This document shows, one piece after another, positions 21,301 to 33,700 of a stretch of DNA of 64,000 nucleotides (position 1 is its first letter; every line of letters begins with the position of its first letter). Source of the stretch: Anthracocystis setariae (Eukaryota; Basidiomycota; Ustilaginomycetes; Ustilaginales; Ustilaginaceae); contig CAKMXJ010000010.1 of the NCBI GenBank assembly GCA_928724745.1, positions 62,001-126,000 of the forward strand. The letters are read 5' to 3'. The position numbers and the translations under genes were made by a program. The notes beneath the pieces were generated by a model. The model made no database searches. It saw nothing but the letters and a program-made list of their open reading frames with translations, and was not told where the DNA came from.

Positions 21301-24297
21301 CAGCCGCAGAGTACAGAGCAAAAGTTTGCAGATGCCAAATCCAAGGGTCTTGCATCGCCAAACATGGTCTTCGGAGGTTCTGATTGGTCTGAACCACCCA
21401 AACCCAAACCGACCGTCAAGCCTGGCGAAGGCCTTGCTCTCGGTCCGACCAACGTTTTCCCCGTCCATGCAAGCCCCGACCGATGGCGACACAGCAGGAA
21501 GATCAGCTCGACCTCGCAAGAACCTCCCGTTTCTCCTCGAGCGGTGCAATACGATGTCACTACCAGTCATCGTCCTATGTCCCCCTCCATCCATAGCCGG
21601 AACGGATCTCTCAACGGTCTTCCGAGCTTGCTGGAGCTCAATGGAGCTGCGACTCGCAAACGTGAATCATTTACTCAGTATCCCCTCGGCTCCCCTAAAA
21701 GACAGCCGATGCGCCCGGATTCGATCATCGAGCATCCCGAGCTCAGCAACGACAGCAACGTTCAGTATGCAATTCAGAAGCCCTTCCAAGATCACCCGTA
21801 CAATGCTGGCTACTCGAGCCCGGACCCCTACAATGCTGGCGGCTTCACCTTCCCTCCGAGCAGCAGCTCCAAGTCCGGTGGAGTCGTCGATATGTCGCCC
21901 AAACAGCACGGCCAGGCGGAACTGCCGGAAGATGTGTGGGACCGTTTCGGCCCGCAGACGGGAAGGCCCTCGCACGATGTTCTCGGCACGATGGATGGTT
22001 CGCCGATGACGTACTCGGGTGATCCGACCAGGTTGTTGGACGATGTCGCGGCGCAGACCAGTGCCGCCACGAGAGCGCTCAAGGGCACGGACAGTCCAGG
22101 TGTACCAGTGCCACCGGTAAGGACCAAGAGTATCTCGAGGAAAAAGTCGCTCAAGAAGATTTCCAAGCAGATCAGTTCGCCACAGCTCATTTCGACTACG
22201 CAGAAGCTGGACCACGCTACAGTCATTGCGCAAGGTGCGGACACGCCAAGCCAAGCAAGTCGGTCGAGTTCAAAATCGAGGCGATCGCCGGGTTGGGGCA
22301 GTCTGGCGGGACTCAGCATCGACCATGGTCGGGGAACTCACAAGGCCAGTCCATCAGCCGCGTCCAGTAAAGGTAGTGCTGCTGGGGCATACTTCCACCG
22401 TCGACGAAGCAGCTCCTTCGGCCATGAAGCAAGCCCGGATAATGAGGGGACAGACGACCCATCGGCTGCCGGCACTTCGAGTCCGAAGGCTGTCCATCCC
22501 AACCACCCGTACATGAACGGCGGGGCAAACGGAGGATCTCTGTCGCGCCTCTTTTCCAAGATCAAGCGCAGCAAGAACGATCAGTTTGGAGGTGGAACGA
22601 TCGAGCCTTTCCCTGCCGATCTCGCAACCAATATGGCTACAACGATGCAGACGGCGCCCAAGACGCCGGAGATGCCTCCACCTCCCCTGCCGTCGGAGCG
22701 AGGCGCGCCGTGGACGATGCCACGCATGGCTTCGAATGCGTCTATGGGCGGCAACAGTGTGAGGTCGCCCAGAGGACAAACGTACACGCTGCCCATCGAT
22801 TCGACGAGCATACCGAGGAAGTCGAGCAAGAAGCGCACACCGATTCAGCTCAAGAGGGACAGCGAAGTTGTTTTGCCCGGAGAGATGCCGCCGCCCGCAG
22901 CTTTGACTGCGAGGAGCCAGCAGGAGAGTAGGAGGGTGTTGGCTGACGTCCAGCCGCAGCAGCAGCGGCAGCAGCAATCGAACCAAGAGCAAGGGATCCA
23001 GGAGTCGGGCAGAGAAGGAGTAGAGGAGAGGATGGATTACTTGCCCTTGCACCAAGAGCGTGGCTCAATTCTCGCTCCGGTGGCAGCTGCTGCAGAGAAA
23101 GTCGAGCACGATCAGAGGGCCTCGATCGATGCCCAGAGCCAAAACAAGGTCGAAGATCAGACCGCTGCTGGTGATGAGACCGTCGAGGATGCGAACACTG
23201 CCATTCCAGGCTCGATCTCGGCGCCTCCCGAAGCGAAACCCACGAACACCGCCACAGATCAAGATGCGGATGGTGGCCGTGGCCGATCGCTGCGCAACAC
23301 CGTTGTGCGACGCACCATCATCATTCCGTCCACGTTTGATTTCAACAGCAGTCCACAGCGTCGCTCGGTCCACGCCAATGCCGCCGCACGCCGATCTCGT
23401 CTGCCCACCTCGCCCACCAAGGCCGAAGGCGGTGGCATGTCGACGGTGGTCTCGTTCGACGGCATTTCGCGGAGTGCGAACGGCGAAGATGAAGGGGAAG
23501 GGCAAGAATTGCTCGAGGTGGATGAAGATGCGAGTTTCGGCAATCTTGTTGGAGGAGGTGGTGGGATGAGGGAGAGTTCGTACGCGGGTAGTTTGTACGA
23601 CTACTACATTGGTGCCGACGGTGAGGCGGGTGAGGAATCGGTGCGTCCGCAGCATATTGAAGTTACGGAGCGAGCGGACGGATCGGTTGTGTGGCAAGTG
23701 ATTGCCGGGTTGAAAGATGGCATTCGGTCGTCGATGTATTCTGATGCGGATGACTTGTCGCATTTGACTGCGGCGGATGGGAGGGTGTCGTTTTATGGTG
23801 CGGAGGATACGAGTGGTGGCAGTTTGCTGGGTGGATTTGATGAGGATAAGAGGAGTCTGTTTACTAAGAAGCAGGCGAAACTTAAGAGTCCGGAAGAACC
23901 GGTTTTCCCGCGAATCGTGCGCAAACCCCCGCCTCAACTAGAACAGCAGCAGCAGCAAGAGGAGGAGGAGGAAGAAGAGGAGGAAGAAGAGGAGGAGGAG
24001 GAAGGTGGAAAGAAAGAAGTCACGCGCATCGTGTACCATGATGACGCCCAATTGGCGTCGCTGCTCAACGTGCTAAGCAAGGGTAAGGATTCAGCCAAAT
24101 TTGAATTCCAAATCAACCCGTCGACAGCTACTCGAGCCAGTCGCAACGACGATGTCACGGTCGGCATAGGTCAGTTCCACACCAAGACCAATCACGTTTG
24201 GGATGGCGACGACGTTGAAGCTAACAGAAGCCGCGTTGAAGCCGAGATATATACCCTGCTTAAAGGCGGGTTGACGTCAAATTTGGAGTCCTCTTGA
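18337..24297 (+). CDS. Large, mostly disordered protein of unknown function, 1986 aa
   Basis: Intronless. The ATG at 18337 follows a pyrimidine-rich leader and begins with a basic Lys-rich N-terminus (MLKSFKKRSQKKAAA). Residues about 100-195 look folded: a TRRFTLLRAPDGSLVSPDAM segment, an Arg/Ala helix, then a LTEDEENAIIEQLKQQAR helix. Most of the remaining 1500 residues are Ser/Pro/Ala/Gln-rich and low complexity, with scattered basic RRSS and SPKR-type phosphosite-like motifs. Near the C-terminus a second conserved-looking block reads QHIEVTERADGSVVWQVIAG, then a Gln-to-Glu run (residues about 1869-1889), then a short TRIVYHDDAQLASLLNVLSK domain. I do not recognise it; the layout suggests a scaffold or regulator. 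It is convergent with FMP27. Confidence 0.8.
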   Translation: MLKSFKKRSQKKAAAAAAAASAASPTLSSPGATDYASFPSHHNLPPRAGIFIAAAAAPPPHHHQQQPWASRQLPPVPVQQQNLDHVLPPASDYRQSLIMPHLTRRFTLLRAPDGSLVSPDAMRAHLRAQRARARAANIAIGAGVANHIHFLTEDEENAIIEQLKQQARAEGRDFDLEDKDAAAVVDSWRNGYAAGTDGFGSWASQPSNDPKKLSTLAESFADLSSTETHDEPARSPPRPLGGGSLFTARSADRDQAFFRNAQTRRNNSKEQKATTVDNNSTSQDNTASHDEFMPERFDIRKDTASPEPPSIAEPTPGQHPTHNNDNGASLLQVPGLIGSSQSRTSRDSNLLTTLSPESFKRVSTALDEVFGLIASERAISPFASPVRSESKPNPESSLKPHRSSLDSDAISFASAVSNVRALQSASSLNVQAAPAEQHPDESADRTITEAQLSLDAVHIEQGYLSLLSPISQSYPGPLPGAHPDFIPDLPTSQTITQLPSLVASDSTQTVMNGRTDPTHSPVVSSSSNGANAPQHLSVSSNPSAELAETRPSDRSSTATATASATEAPQEASRIVSTASTLAPLHPRLDEPPSSANTVGQEPIALSSPFEPKEAASEAVSQTAPAVNAQYQFMRTPEMNNTTGLFTSPAYSDRSRDDSIRSATSMRSSLVSGSQHGNHSRKGSADKLALARSVAPHAHLREQPSLSSVRRNYRQHIRSQTGSSEGSMLGGHISRRSSGAMSPPPVLSRSARSPNYFPPPSSQVSMTDYSVGFKPPSAISPAAAAALQSMNAQTSQNSVMDASNALRNAQSMRNSASTNQSIASPYLMTYGAFTSGSERAAANSSPETGATSVSVHQHNAPLSSAKQQPQSTTHEASSYTPRSAPIPPSYRWRAIYGIKATDGGSRAASAEDLNPDADEDDLWARMASASEPKQAERPESMFPPSAAEERLAGTGITFDQIADFQDRLIQTANGAEVVSPIPSIQHDDKQPQSTEQKFADAKSKGLASPNMVFGGSDWSEPPKPKPTVKPGEGLALGPTNVFPVHASPDRWRHSRKISSTSQEPPVSPRAVQYDVTTSHRPMSPSIHSRNGSLNGLPSLLELNGAATRKRESFTQYPLGSPKRQPMRPDSIIEHPELSNDSNVQYAIQKPFQDHPYNAGYSSPDPYNAGGFTFPPSSSSKSGGVVDMSPKQHGQAELPEDVWDRFGPQTGRPSHDVLGTMDGSPMTYSGDPTRLLDDVAAQTSAATRALKGTDSPGVPVPPVRTKSISRKKSLKKISKQISSPQLISTTQKLDHATVIAQGADTPSQASRSSSKSRRSPGWGSLAGLSIDHGRGTHKASPSAASSKGSAAGAYFHRRRSSSFGHEASPDNEGTDDPSAAGTSSPKAVHPNHPYMNGGANGGSLSRLFSKIKRSKNDQFGGGTIEPFPADLATNMATTMQTAPKTPEMPPPPLPSERGAPWTMPRMASNASMGGNSVRSPRGQTYTLPIDSTSIPRKSSKKRTPIQLKRDSEVVLPGEMPPPAALTARSQQESRRVLADVQPQQQRQQQSNQEQGIQESGREGVEERMDYLPLHQERGSILAPVAAAAEKVEHDQRASIDAQSQNKVEDQTAAGDETVEDANTAIPGSISAPPEAKPTNTATDQDADGGRGRSLRNTVVRRTIIIPSTFDFNSSPQRRSVHANAAARRSRLPTSPTKAEGGGMSTVVSFDGISRSANGEDEGEGQELLEVDEDASFGNLVGGGGGMRESSYAGSLYDYYIGADGEAGEESVRPQHIEVTERADGSVVWQVIAGLKDGIRSSMYSDADDLSHLTAADGRVSFYGAEDTSGGSLLGGFDEDKRSLFTKKQAKLKSPEEPVFPRIVRKPPPQLEQQQQQEEEEEEEEEEEEEEEGGKKEVTRIVYHDDAQLASLLNVLSKGKDSAKFEFQINPSTATRASRNDDVTVGIGQFHTKTNHVWDGDDVEANRSRVEAEIYTLLKGGLTSNLESS
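23941..24002 (+). repeat. CAG/GAG/GAA trinucleotide tract encoding polyGln-polyGlu
   Basis: About 20 codons of CAG then GAG/GAA inside the gene for the 1986-residue protein, giving QQQQQ followed by a long glutamate run. The run is likely length-polymorphic. Confidence 0.9.
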
Positions 24298-24764
24298 TCC
24301 GATTCGTGAGTGCATGTAACTGTAATGTAATGTAGTCGCGATGCGCTGTGATGTCAATACAAGTTGGTGCTGCGGTAGGATAAGTGTGTAAGTCGGATGT
24401 TTGTGATCATCGTAGCTTGAGACGGCTTAATAAGTTTGAGCACCGCTTGGGAGAGGTGAGGGTATGATCGTAAACCCCCCCCCTTCTTTCAATCGCCAAG
24501 TGATCGTGTTCCCCAATAAACTTCAGTCTTCCCACCCTCTTGCGCGATCATCATTCACACCCTCACCTTGACTGCAACTTTGCACATGTCTCGAATCACT
24601 TTAACTCCAGCTTCCATCCCATCCCATCAATCACCTCATCATTCCAAAAAGTATCGACTCAAACCCCCCCCCCACACAACAAGACCTCGAACGAACTTTG
24701 AAAGAATTCCAAATTATATGTGTGTGACCAACCAAAAGCTTGCCGCTTCACTTCGCTTCGATTG
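24298..24764. other. Intergenic between convergent genes
   Basis: The 467 bp hold 3' flanks of the 1986-residue protein and FMP27. C-runs occur near 24475 and 24665. No gene seen. Confidence 0.6.
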
Positions 24765-27700
24765 TCAAACCTCGCTACTGTGCTCGCTGCTCGTCCCTCT
24801 ACGCGCATGATCCACACTAGCCGTCCACTCGGTGAGCGGCGAACTATTCCTCCTCCCGTCCACCGCATCAACCGCCGCTGAAGTCGTCCTTCCGCGCAAC
24901 GACTTCGGAATAAGCTTGTTGAGCTTGAACGACGATGCCGGCGAATACGACCTTGCACCCAAGCTTCCCCTCCGGATACTTCCAATCGGCGACGATGTCG
25001 GCAGCTGCAAGAATGGTGATGACGAAATCGACGCCGCCCTCTCAGACGATGGCGATTCATTCGACCCTTGCGATCGCATCATCGGGAAACCCCTCGTCGC
25101 GTGGTCCGCATCCGACGAACGTTCGCGCTTCGGCGTCGCATGACCCAACACCTCATCCGCCTCGCTTAAAGAATGTCGAGACTCAGACGCCGACCATGCA
25201 TCCCGAATCTGTCCCGCCAAAGTCTGTCCAGTCCCCTGTCGACTATGACCCGCCCCATCACGAGATCCCCCCTCCCCTCCCGCCTCATCATCCACTCCAG
25301 CCCCCTCCCCACTCTCATCCCCCATCGAATAGCCCTCCACCGCACCTCGGAAGCTAAACGTATCCGTGGGCGACTCAACCAGATGACTACTCCCATCCAT
25401 CGATTCCGCATCCACCTCATCTGGCGCCACCACATTGATATCCACGGCCAAACTCTCCTTCCCCTTCGTCGCCTGTCGAATTGCCCTGATACTCTCCAAC
25501 GCATTCCTCTTCCGATTCGGCCCGTGCGTAATAATCGCCCTCAACAACGTACTCTTCTGATCCCACGCCGCCTTGAACACATCCTTCTTGAAGTTCTCCG
25601 CCAAATCCACGTATCCGAACGTCGAGTTGTGATACTCAAAATTCGGCGTACGGAAGACGAGATCGTACAGATCCGTAATCGACTTCTGCTTTTCGCCCTT
25701 GTACGACAAGCAGAAGATGGTTTCCGAGATCTTGACATACACGAACGTGCGGTACGCCGAAGCACGCGATCGCATCTCGGCAGCATTGCGTTGAGCAATA
25801 GCAAACTGATCTCCGGGCCTTTCGTTCGCGTTACCATCATCTTTGTTACCACCCGGCGAGCCCGGCCTCGACTTCAAAGACGTCTTGGCACTACTGCCAT
25901 TCGAGCCCAACGCTTTCGCCGTGCTGCGACCCGAGATGCTCTCCGCGTCATCTTCTCTCGACCCATCTGAAGGCGGTCCCCGCAACGAGAGCAGATCGGT
26001 GCTCGAAGTGCTGCGCGAAGGAACCCGAGACAAGTTGAGCGAGCTCTCGGTCGTGCTTGGCCTACGCGACGACTGCGACGAGCCCGCAGCCGAATCCGGC
26101 GAAAGATGCTTGGATCGTCCAAGCAGTCGAGCGAAAGGACTCTTCTTCTTCGTAACAGCCTTCTGCTTCTGTCGCACTTCGTTATCGATCCGCTTTTGCT
26201 CCTCTTCGATCTTTTCCCTCTCGCGTTTAGTCCCAAAGATGTAATCCATGATCTTGCGACCAACAGCCAGCTCGATCTGGATCCTGACCGGATGCAAGTT
26301 GAACTCGAACATATCCACAATCGAGATCCCACCAACTGGAGGTAGCACAGACCACATGGCGTCGAGGAACCGACCCTCCTTCGCCATGGGATGGTCGGGC
26401 GCACGCACATGCTTCGAGATGATCTCGGCGAACATGGCGTCCGGGTCCACATTGAGCGCCTGCAGGTCTTGAAGCGACAAAGTGTTGGCTGCCGAATTAT
26501 CGGCCTTGTTGAGCCACGAGAAGCTGATCCCACGAAGTGCCAGCTTGGCCACCAACTTGCCAGCTTCGTCACCCATCATGTTCCAAGCCACCTCTCGGGC
26601 CTGCGCCATAAGACGCAGTGCAGACTTTTTCTCCCTGTCGGCACCTCCCTTGCTATCCTGCGACGTAGTGATGGCATCCATGATCAGGTTGAGCTCCTGC
26701 ACCAAGTCCAGCATCTCGCCCATCACAGCGATGAACTCGGCCCTTCCGCGCTCGTTGAGTCGATCACTGACCGCCTGATACTGTTCAACCAAAGCGCTAG
26801 CCTCGCGGATGCGTAGCTGCAGGGCCGTCACGATGTCGGCAAGCCCAGAGACATCGGTGAAGTCGTAGCTGAACATCATCTCCTCCAGCCGCTTGGCGTG
26901 ATCTCGATCGGCCGGATCGCGGTACAGGATCAGATCGGTCACCACGTTATACAGCGCTCCAAAGTGCTGGCTGTTGGCTGACACTGAGAAACGTGGACAG
27001 TTGAGTAAGATCATGTCCATGTGGTGATGCAGGTGATCCTGAACAGGCTTGCCATCCTTTCGGAAGGTTGCAACCGACTTGGACGAATCCGAAAGGCGCA
27101 GCTTGTTGAACTTGTCGTAGTACACCGTTGCGTTTGTGTGCGGCACGATGCGCTCGAAATCGCGTGTCTGGCCCTGCAAATCGATGAGTGCCTCAAGAGG
27201 AAGGGACACAAAGCCATGCTTGATAACATGGTCGTTCGCAAGCCGAATCGTTTTGGAGCTAGCCTTGGGATGGAAGCATTGAAGACGTTCGAGGGCTAAG
27301 AAGTTGCGTCGCAGCACGACCGCATTGACTGAGTCCTCTGCACAGCTGTCATCCTGCACTGTATAGTTCTGCAGCCGTGTGCGCAGCGCAGAGACAATGA
27401 TCGTGGATTTGTCATCTACGTCACTGTGCAACACCACCTGAGGTTTCAGGAGCAGGCAGGCATTGCTCCTCTCCACAACGAAGTCGTCCGAAATGCCGTG
27501 ATGAGGTCGCATCTCGGCATCCATGTCGTCCTTCGCGGCATCTTCGGGACTGCAGCCCCAGCCCGAAGTGCTGTAGCCATTCTTGCCAGTCATGTGGTTG
27601 ACTGTATCCTCGAGCATCTCGTGCAGGATGTCCAAGCCATTCGCTCCCTCTGTCGTGGGAGACGCATGATGTGCGGTCTTTCCTGAATTGGCATGATCAT

Positions 27701-30700
27701 AATGATGGCGCCGTCCGTTGACATTGTCTTTCTTCTTGAGCAGGTCACGAATGTAGCGGACTGCTGTGGCCGTCATGTGATGGGCATAACCACGACGCAG
27801 TCGTGAACTGTAGTAGTACTTGAGCAGAAGCGTTCGCGTCACGTTGCTGAAGAAGATCGTAGGGTTGTGCGCCACGTAGCGGTTGTCGAAGGTTCCTAGG
27901 TCGTGGTACAGCGAAGCAAGTTCGGAGGCGTTCAAGTAGATAGGGTCTACAGTGGCAGTGCGCTTGGGTGCAGCCTCGCCTCCTTCTCTTGCACGCGAGC
28001 AACGATCCACATGCTCCTGCAAGCGGGTCAGATGCGAGATGAAGCTGCTGATGATGCGCTCACGGTCATGGAGATCATTGAGAACTTCTTGCTGGTGCTC
28101 TTGACCATCTGAGCCAGTTTCCGAGCCTGAGTTGGCATCGTCGCCTGTTGACACAACGAGATCGATCTCTTGACGAATAATTTGCAGCCTCTGTTGTGCG
28201 AACTTCCTCTGAACTTCGTATGGTCTGTCGTTCTTCGCCACCATGCAGGTATGCGTGTCTTCGTTACCAAACTTACTGCGCCCAAGCCGATCGAGCAGAC
28301 CTTCCGCATCAGTTTCATCCTCTCGGCGGCTTCCTCCGGTCTTGGTTTGATCCCTCATCTCCCTCGCCCGACGTTCTCTCTTGGAGTCCACCTTTCGATA
28401 GTAGTGGAAACGAGGACAGGCCAGTGCTGGGAACATGCGGATCTTCGGGTTGGGGTCTTTGATCGGCTCAGTGTCAAGCTCTACGAGGTCGTTCATGTCC
28501 ACCCATTCGAGCTCTTCGTCTGGAATGAAAATGTCTTCGGCGAAGAGGTCATCGAAGATGTTTTGCCCGATCTCGCGCTCTTCCATTGCCTCCGGATTTT
28601 CGGAATCCTCACGCATCTGGGCAGCCATCGCCTTGAGATCGATGGAGTCACAGCACACCTCGGCCTCGTAGAAAGGCTTGTGGATCACGATACGCGGCCC
28701 GCCGAGCTCGGGACGATCTTTGATGGTTTCTTGCTGTCGCTGATGCATATCGAGGGTGAAAGAATTGATGCGGGCCTTGATTCCGACGTGGGTACGCAGG
28801 CCCCTCGCCCAGTCATCCTTGCTGTACTGGCGATACTGGTGTGTGATGAACAGAGGCTCCATATCGATCCGATATTTCATGGTCCCCAGATAGCGACCGA
28901 ATTTTGGCGACGGAGGTGGGCTGTCCGGGAACAGCGCACCTGCTCGGATCGGTAGAGACATGGCGCTGTTGAACAACCGCATCCATGCCCAGAAATGCTC
29001 CCACGCAAGAGGGCTGAAGTAGAAGTTATTGACCGCCTCTAGAGGGGAGACATGATCGACACTTTTGCTGCATCCTGGCAGCCCCGTCTTCGGCGAAAAG
29101 ACAGAGATGGCGAAGTGAAGATGATGTGACCTCCATCCCAGGAATGAGTCACGTCGCTCCCCTTCCGGCAAAGACTCGAAGTGCTGGCGTGTCTTTGTGA
29201 TCACCTTCCAATGATCAACGCGATCGAAGTGGCGACATTCGCGGTAGAAAGGCTCGCCTTTGCATTTGGGTCTTCGTGGGCACGTTTCGTCATCGCATGT
29301 ACGCTCTCCGTGCAGCCCAGCACCCCATCGCACGCCGTTGGTCAGCTTGATGACAATCTTTTTGAACGTTGGATCCTTCATGTACCGATGTGTGCTGGAT
29401 GCAAAGGACGCATCCGTAGACTTGCGGTCGTCTGAGTCGTGGTAGCTTTCGTCGCCTTCGTGATCGCGCTGGCGATCCTTGTAGCTGTTCAGACCGCTTC
29501 CGCCCAGTACTCCAGTGGCTGCATCGTCGACGTAATCGCCGAGGTCAGGCACTGCAAGCACGTACTCACGACTAAGAATCTGGAAGAACTCCTTCTCTGG
29601 GTTATCGTGGCCGATTCGAAGCTCGACATTGCCTTTCCAAGACTTGACCCAACCGGCGGCGTGACCCTGGATGGCGTAGGGATCTCGGCCACCCTTGAAG
29701 TGGATGTTGAGACCCCCTTCGTCCTCCAACTTGAAAGTGACGTGACCATGAAGAATAAGCGGCAACTTGTCCCAGAATCCGAGCTTTGGTGATGGATCAT
29801 GAGGTGGAGGTGTTAGGCCATCGATGACCCGCATGACATCCTGGATCGTAGACTGGATCGACTGTCCCCAGACAAGCCGCGTTGGGTAAGGAGTATTAAG
29901 CTTGACTGTTGGCGTGCCGTACATCTTGACAGGCATGGCCCCTTTCGGAATGACCAAGCCGTACTCGATGGCTTCAGGGCGACCCGTCGCAGCCGGAACC
30001 ACCACGGCGGGCACGTGCCTGATGGATTCGGGCCCACCCAGCTGCTCAGCAATGACAATGTCTCCCTCGAAACACCACGCTTTGCGAGGATCCGTTTCTC
30101 TTCGGTGGGTCGGCGGCACGTGGAGCATCGGTAGCGGATAGTCGCGTAGAGTTATGCGCCATTCCTCCATCTGCCACTTCATATGAATCGGAACAAGGAG
30201 GGAGAAATCGGTATCCTTTGGCATGCCGGCACCCTTTTCGTGAATGAAGTCGCGCAATTGCTCAAGTGGGACATGCGCCTGACCGACCTCGAGATGGAGG
30301 CGGTACATCGTAGAGCGGAACAAAGGTGCTGCCTTGCCGATCGGCAGCACTTTCACTGGAAGATCTTCGAGGCTTTGAGACGTTGGGAAGCGACGATAGA
30401 TGTTTTTCAACAATTTCTCCTGGCGCCGCGTCTGTTCTGCTTCAGCCCGGACGTAGCGCCGCGCCCAGCTCGAAGAGTTGAAAGCATCCAGCGCCGCCCT
30501 TGCCTCATCGTAGCTGACATGCACATCATCAACAACCCTGGAGTGTGTGCCGTGCGAGATACTGCTAGTACCTCCGTCTTCATCCGAGTCACTTCTGCTA
30601 AAGGATGAGTCCGAAAGAAAGCTGTCATTGCTGCGATCCGATGGGTACGAAACGCTGCTGCGGGCTGTTCTCGATGCGGCGATGGCTTCAGCTTTAGCGG

Positions 30701-33700
30701 CGAAGGCGATTTCTCTCTCTTCTCGTGCAAGGTTCTCAGCCAACCCTGCACGCCAGATGAGGTTGAGTTTGGTCTCGAGCGGATCATCTTGTGCCTCGAT
30801 CGTGAGCACTCGCAGGCTGAAGTCGATGTCGGGTAGCAGCTTCGGATCCTCTGAATATGGTTGAATGATGGAGTCATCTTTGTCCGTAAGAAACTGGTAG
30901 ACGAGCTGCTTCGTGGCCTTGATCGCTACGGATGTGTTGTCGATGATCGGGTTGACAGCGTACCCGTATGGGACGCGAATGAGGCCAGCATCGCCAGATA
31001 CTGACACCTGACGCTTTTTGTCGTCCTGCTTCGGAGGAAGTCGCACTTTCCAGTCGCGCAGACGTACTGCTTCTTCCCACATATCGCCCTTGCTGTGCTT
31101 AGGGCTCTCTAAGGCGCCGCCGATGGTTTCTGTCGTAATGGACAGACCGTTTCTGAGGTCGTTACGCAGCTCGAGCCTGCGTACACGGACGAAGATACGC
31201 ACCGAGCCAGGCAAAGTGGTGAAGACATGTATCTCCTTGATATTGAATCGGCACGCGATGCTCGGGGAACGACGCTTTGCAGTGGTTCTGTCGTCTTGAT
31301 GCTCCTTTTGGTCCGGCTTTGGATGCGCAGGCGTCTGCACGCTGTTTTTTGCCCGACGCAGCAAGTTTTTGAAAGTGGCCAAAGTCAACAACATGCAGTA
31401 TGTGTGAAGAAGGTCGATCTTGAAAGCAAGCAGGTTGGTGTCTTCGGCCGTGATGGTGACTTCATCCTCGCTGTCTCCCACCAAAGCCGACTTGGTTCGA
31501 GGAGACGGCGGGCGTACCACAACCTTGAAAGCAGCGTATGGCATGAAGAAGATGAAGTTGCTGCGATCCTGCTGACGATATCTTGGACGGTGCTGCGTCG
31601 AGCGTTGTACACGTTCATCGCCCGTGTCGAACGTCCAAACGCCATCGGCCAGTAAAGAGGTGGCTGGACGGCTCGAGGCATCGTCTTCGGAATACTCCTT
31701 GGGCCAGGCCTCGCCCTTCGGTGCCTTAGCGCGAGCGAAGGATTCCGAAGCGGTGCCTTCAGTATGCTGCTGTGCAGCGAGTGCAGCATCAAGAATGGGG
31801 AAAATACCGGCTTGGTGTAAGACGATGCGTGCAAGACGAGCGCGACTATGGCGGTTTGCGATGGAGCTGGCTTGCAGCTGGAGATCCTCGGAGAGCTCCA
31901 AAGCGGTGCGCGCGCCCCAGTTCGTCTTGAGCGGAGTGACATTGCTCTTGGTCTCTGTCACGGCAGCGTACTCTATCACGATGCGCTCGGCCTCGAATCC
32001 CATACCGCGGGCGACATCATCCTTGATTCGGCGATCATGACCACCCAGATGGGCGACGGTGCGGCCAATCGACATGTACAATGACAAACCGCCCGGAAGA
32101 CGATCCACCAAGGGCTGAGGCGCCGGTTGAGTGTGGTCGTCGTCTTCCATGGAGGCATCACTGTCGGTTCCGCAACCGTCACTATGACCAACGCCGTCTG
32201 TATGCGACGCCTTGCGCGACGATGCTGGACTGTGCTTGGCTCTCGCGACAGCAGCAGCAATGTCAGCGTACGCATCCAGTGCACTCGGTTGCCAAGCCTC
32301 GACATCGACATCTTCAATGTTGGCTCTGAACTCGGCCACCGTATCCTGTGGCGAAAGCCAGGGGAGGTCTTCTTGACGGAACGAGCTGCGCGGCTCTACG
32401 TTGCCCGGCACTCTTCCTGCGCCGTACACCTCGAAGCTGTGCATTGCAATTAGGTGATGCTGCGAAGAGCCGACCTCAGGATCATTCGGCGAAGCTCCGT
32501 GAGACGAAAAGTCCCTCGTTTCCTCTTTGGAGTCAGAGTTAAGGGAAAGGAAAGACTCGATTGCGTCCATTCGTACGCCCGTCTCAAACTGATATCGAAG
32601 ACTGAAGCGGGTCTCGGCTGCCATCGAAGCTCTGCGGCTATAACCAGGAAGGCGAACTTTGCCCGTCTTTGACATGGCATCGCGAATCGATGGACGTCGC
32701 TCCGTGTAAGCGGGTTTCTCTCCTTGCTCTGCCTTCTCTTGCAACTCCTTCATGCGCTCGATGGTCTCTGCCATCGAAAGATTGGTCTCGGTGTATCGCT
32801 GCGAAGACGTGCTCGAGCGTTGCGAAGATGCGGGCCTGGACGCTTGTTTCGAGCTATCGGTCGTGCCAGGAACACTGCATGGGGTTTCAACCTTGTTGCG
32901 CCCATTCCCAATCTGATCAGCGGCTTTACAGGTGGTGAGTCCACTGATGGGCCATTCCAGGCTGTCTGATTTGAGCGCTTTGTAGGCGCTCCTCTTCTCT
33001 GCCGAAGGACGCTTGACGTATTCGTCGTGATATTCGCCAAAGAAGACGAAGTCGACGTTCGGAACGGTCAGCGTCAGCTTTCTCGAAGTGGGTGGCTTGG
33101 AACTGCCAGCCGGGTTCCGCTGCACAGAAGGGCGGTGGTCTTGTTCTTCCTGACTTGCATCCAACAGGAGCGAAATTCGGTCGATGTGGAAGCCAGCTGC
33201 AATTCTGGGCAGGCGTCGGAGTTTCTCGAGATCCGTCTTGGGCCGCGCCGGATGATCGATTCCGATCGACTTGCGTCTTTGCCGTCTACGGCGGCTGAAT
33301 TCGTCCGCGATGGGCACTAGTGCTGTCAGGTCGACCATAGAAACATCGCTTTCGACGCCGCCGATCGAGGCCTCGATTGTGGCGGCGTGCTCGTTCGGAT
33401 CGCTCGCCAGAAGAAGGCGTGCAAACTCGGGCGAAGAAGGCAGGAGTCCAAATGGCGTCCAAGAGGATCTAGCAACGACGGAGAAGTCGCCAACAAAGAG
33501 CAGCTGCGAATCACGATTGCGTCCGCGGGACACGCAATGGACGTCGAAGCTGGCGAAGCTCATCTCGGCAAGGAAAGTGCGACGATGTTCGACGGCCTTG
33601 GCGCCTCGCGAGAAGGGCCTCGGCTTTTCTGGTGACGCTGACACCTTGGGTCGAGCGGTGCCTTGCGAGCGCGACTTTGACTGGATGCCGCACGTGCCTA

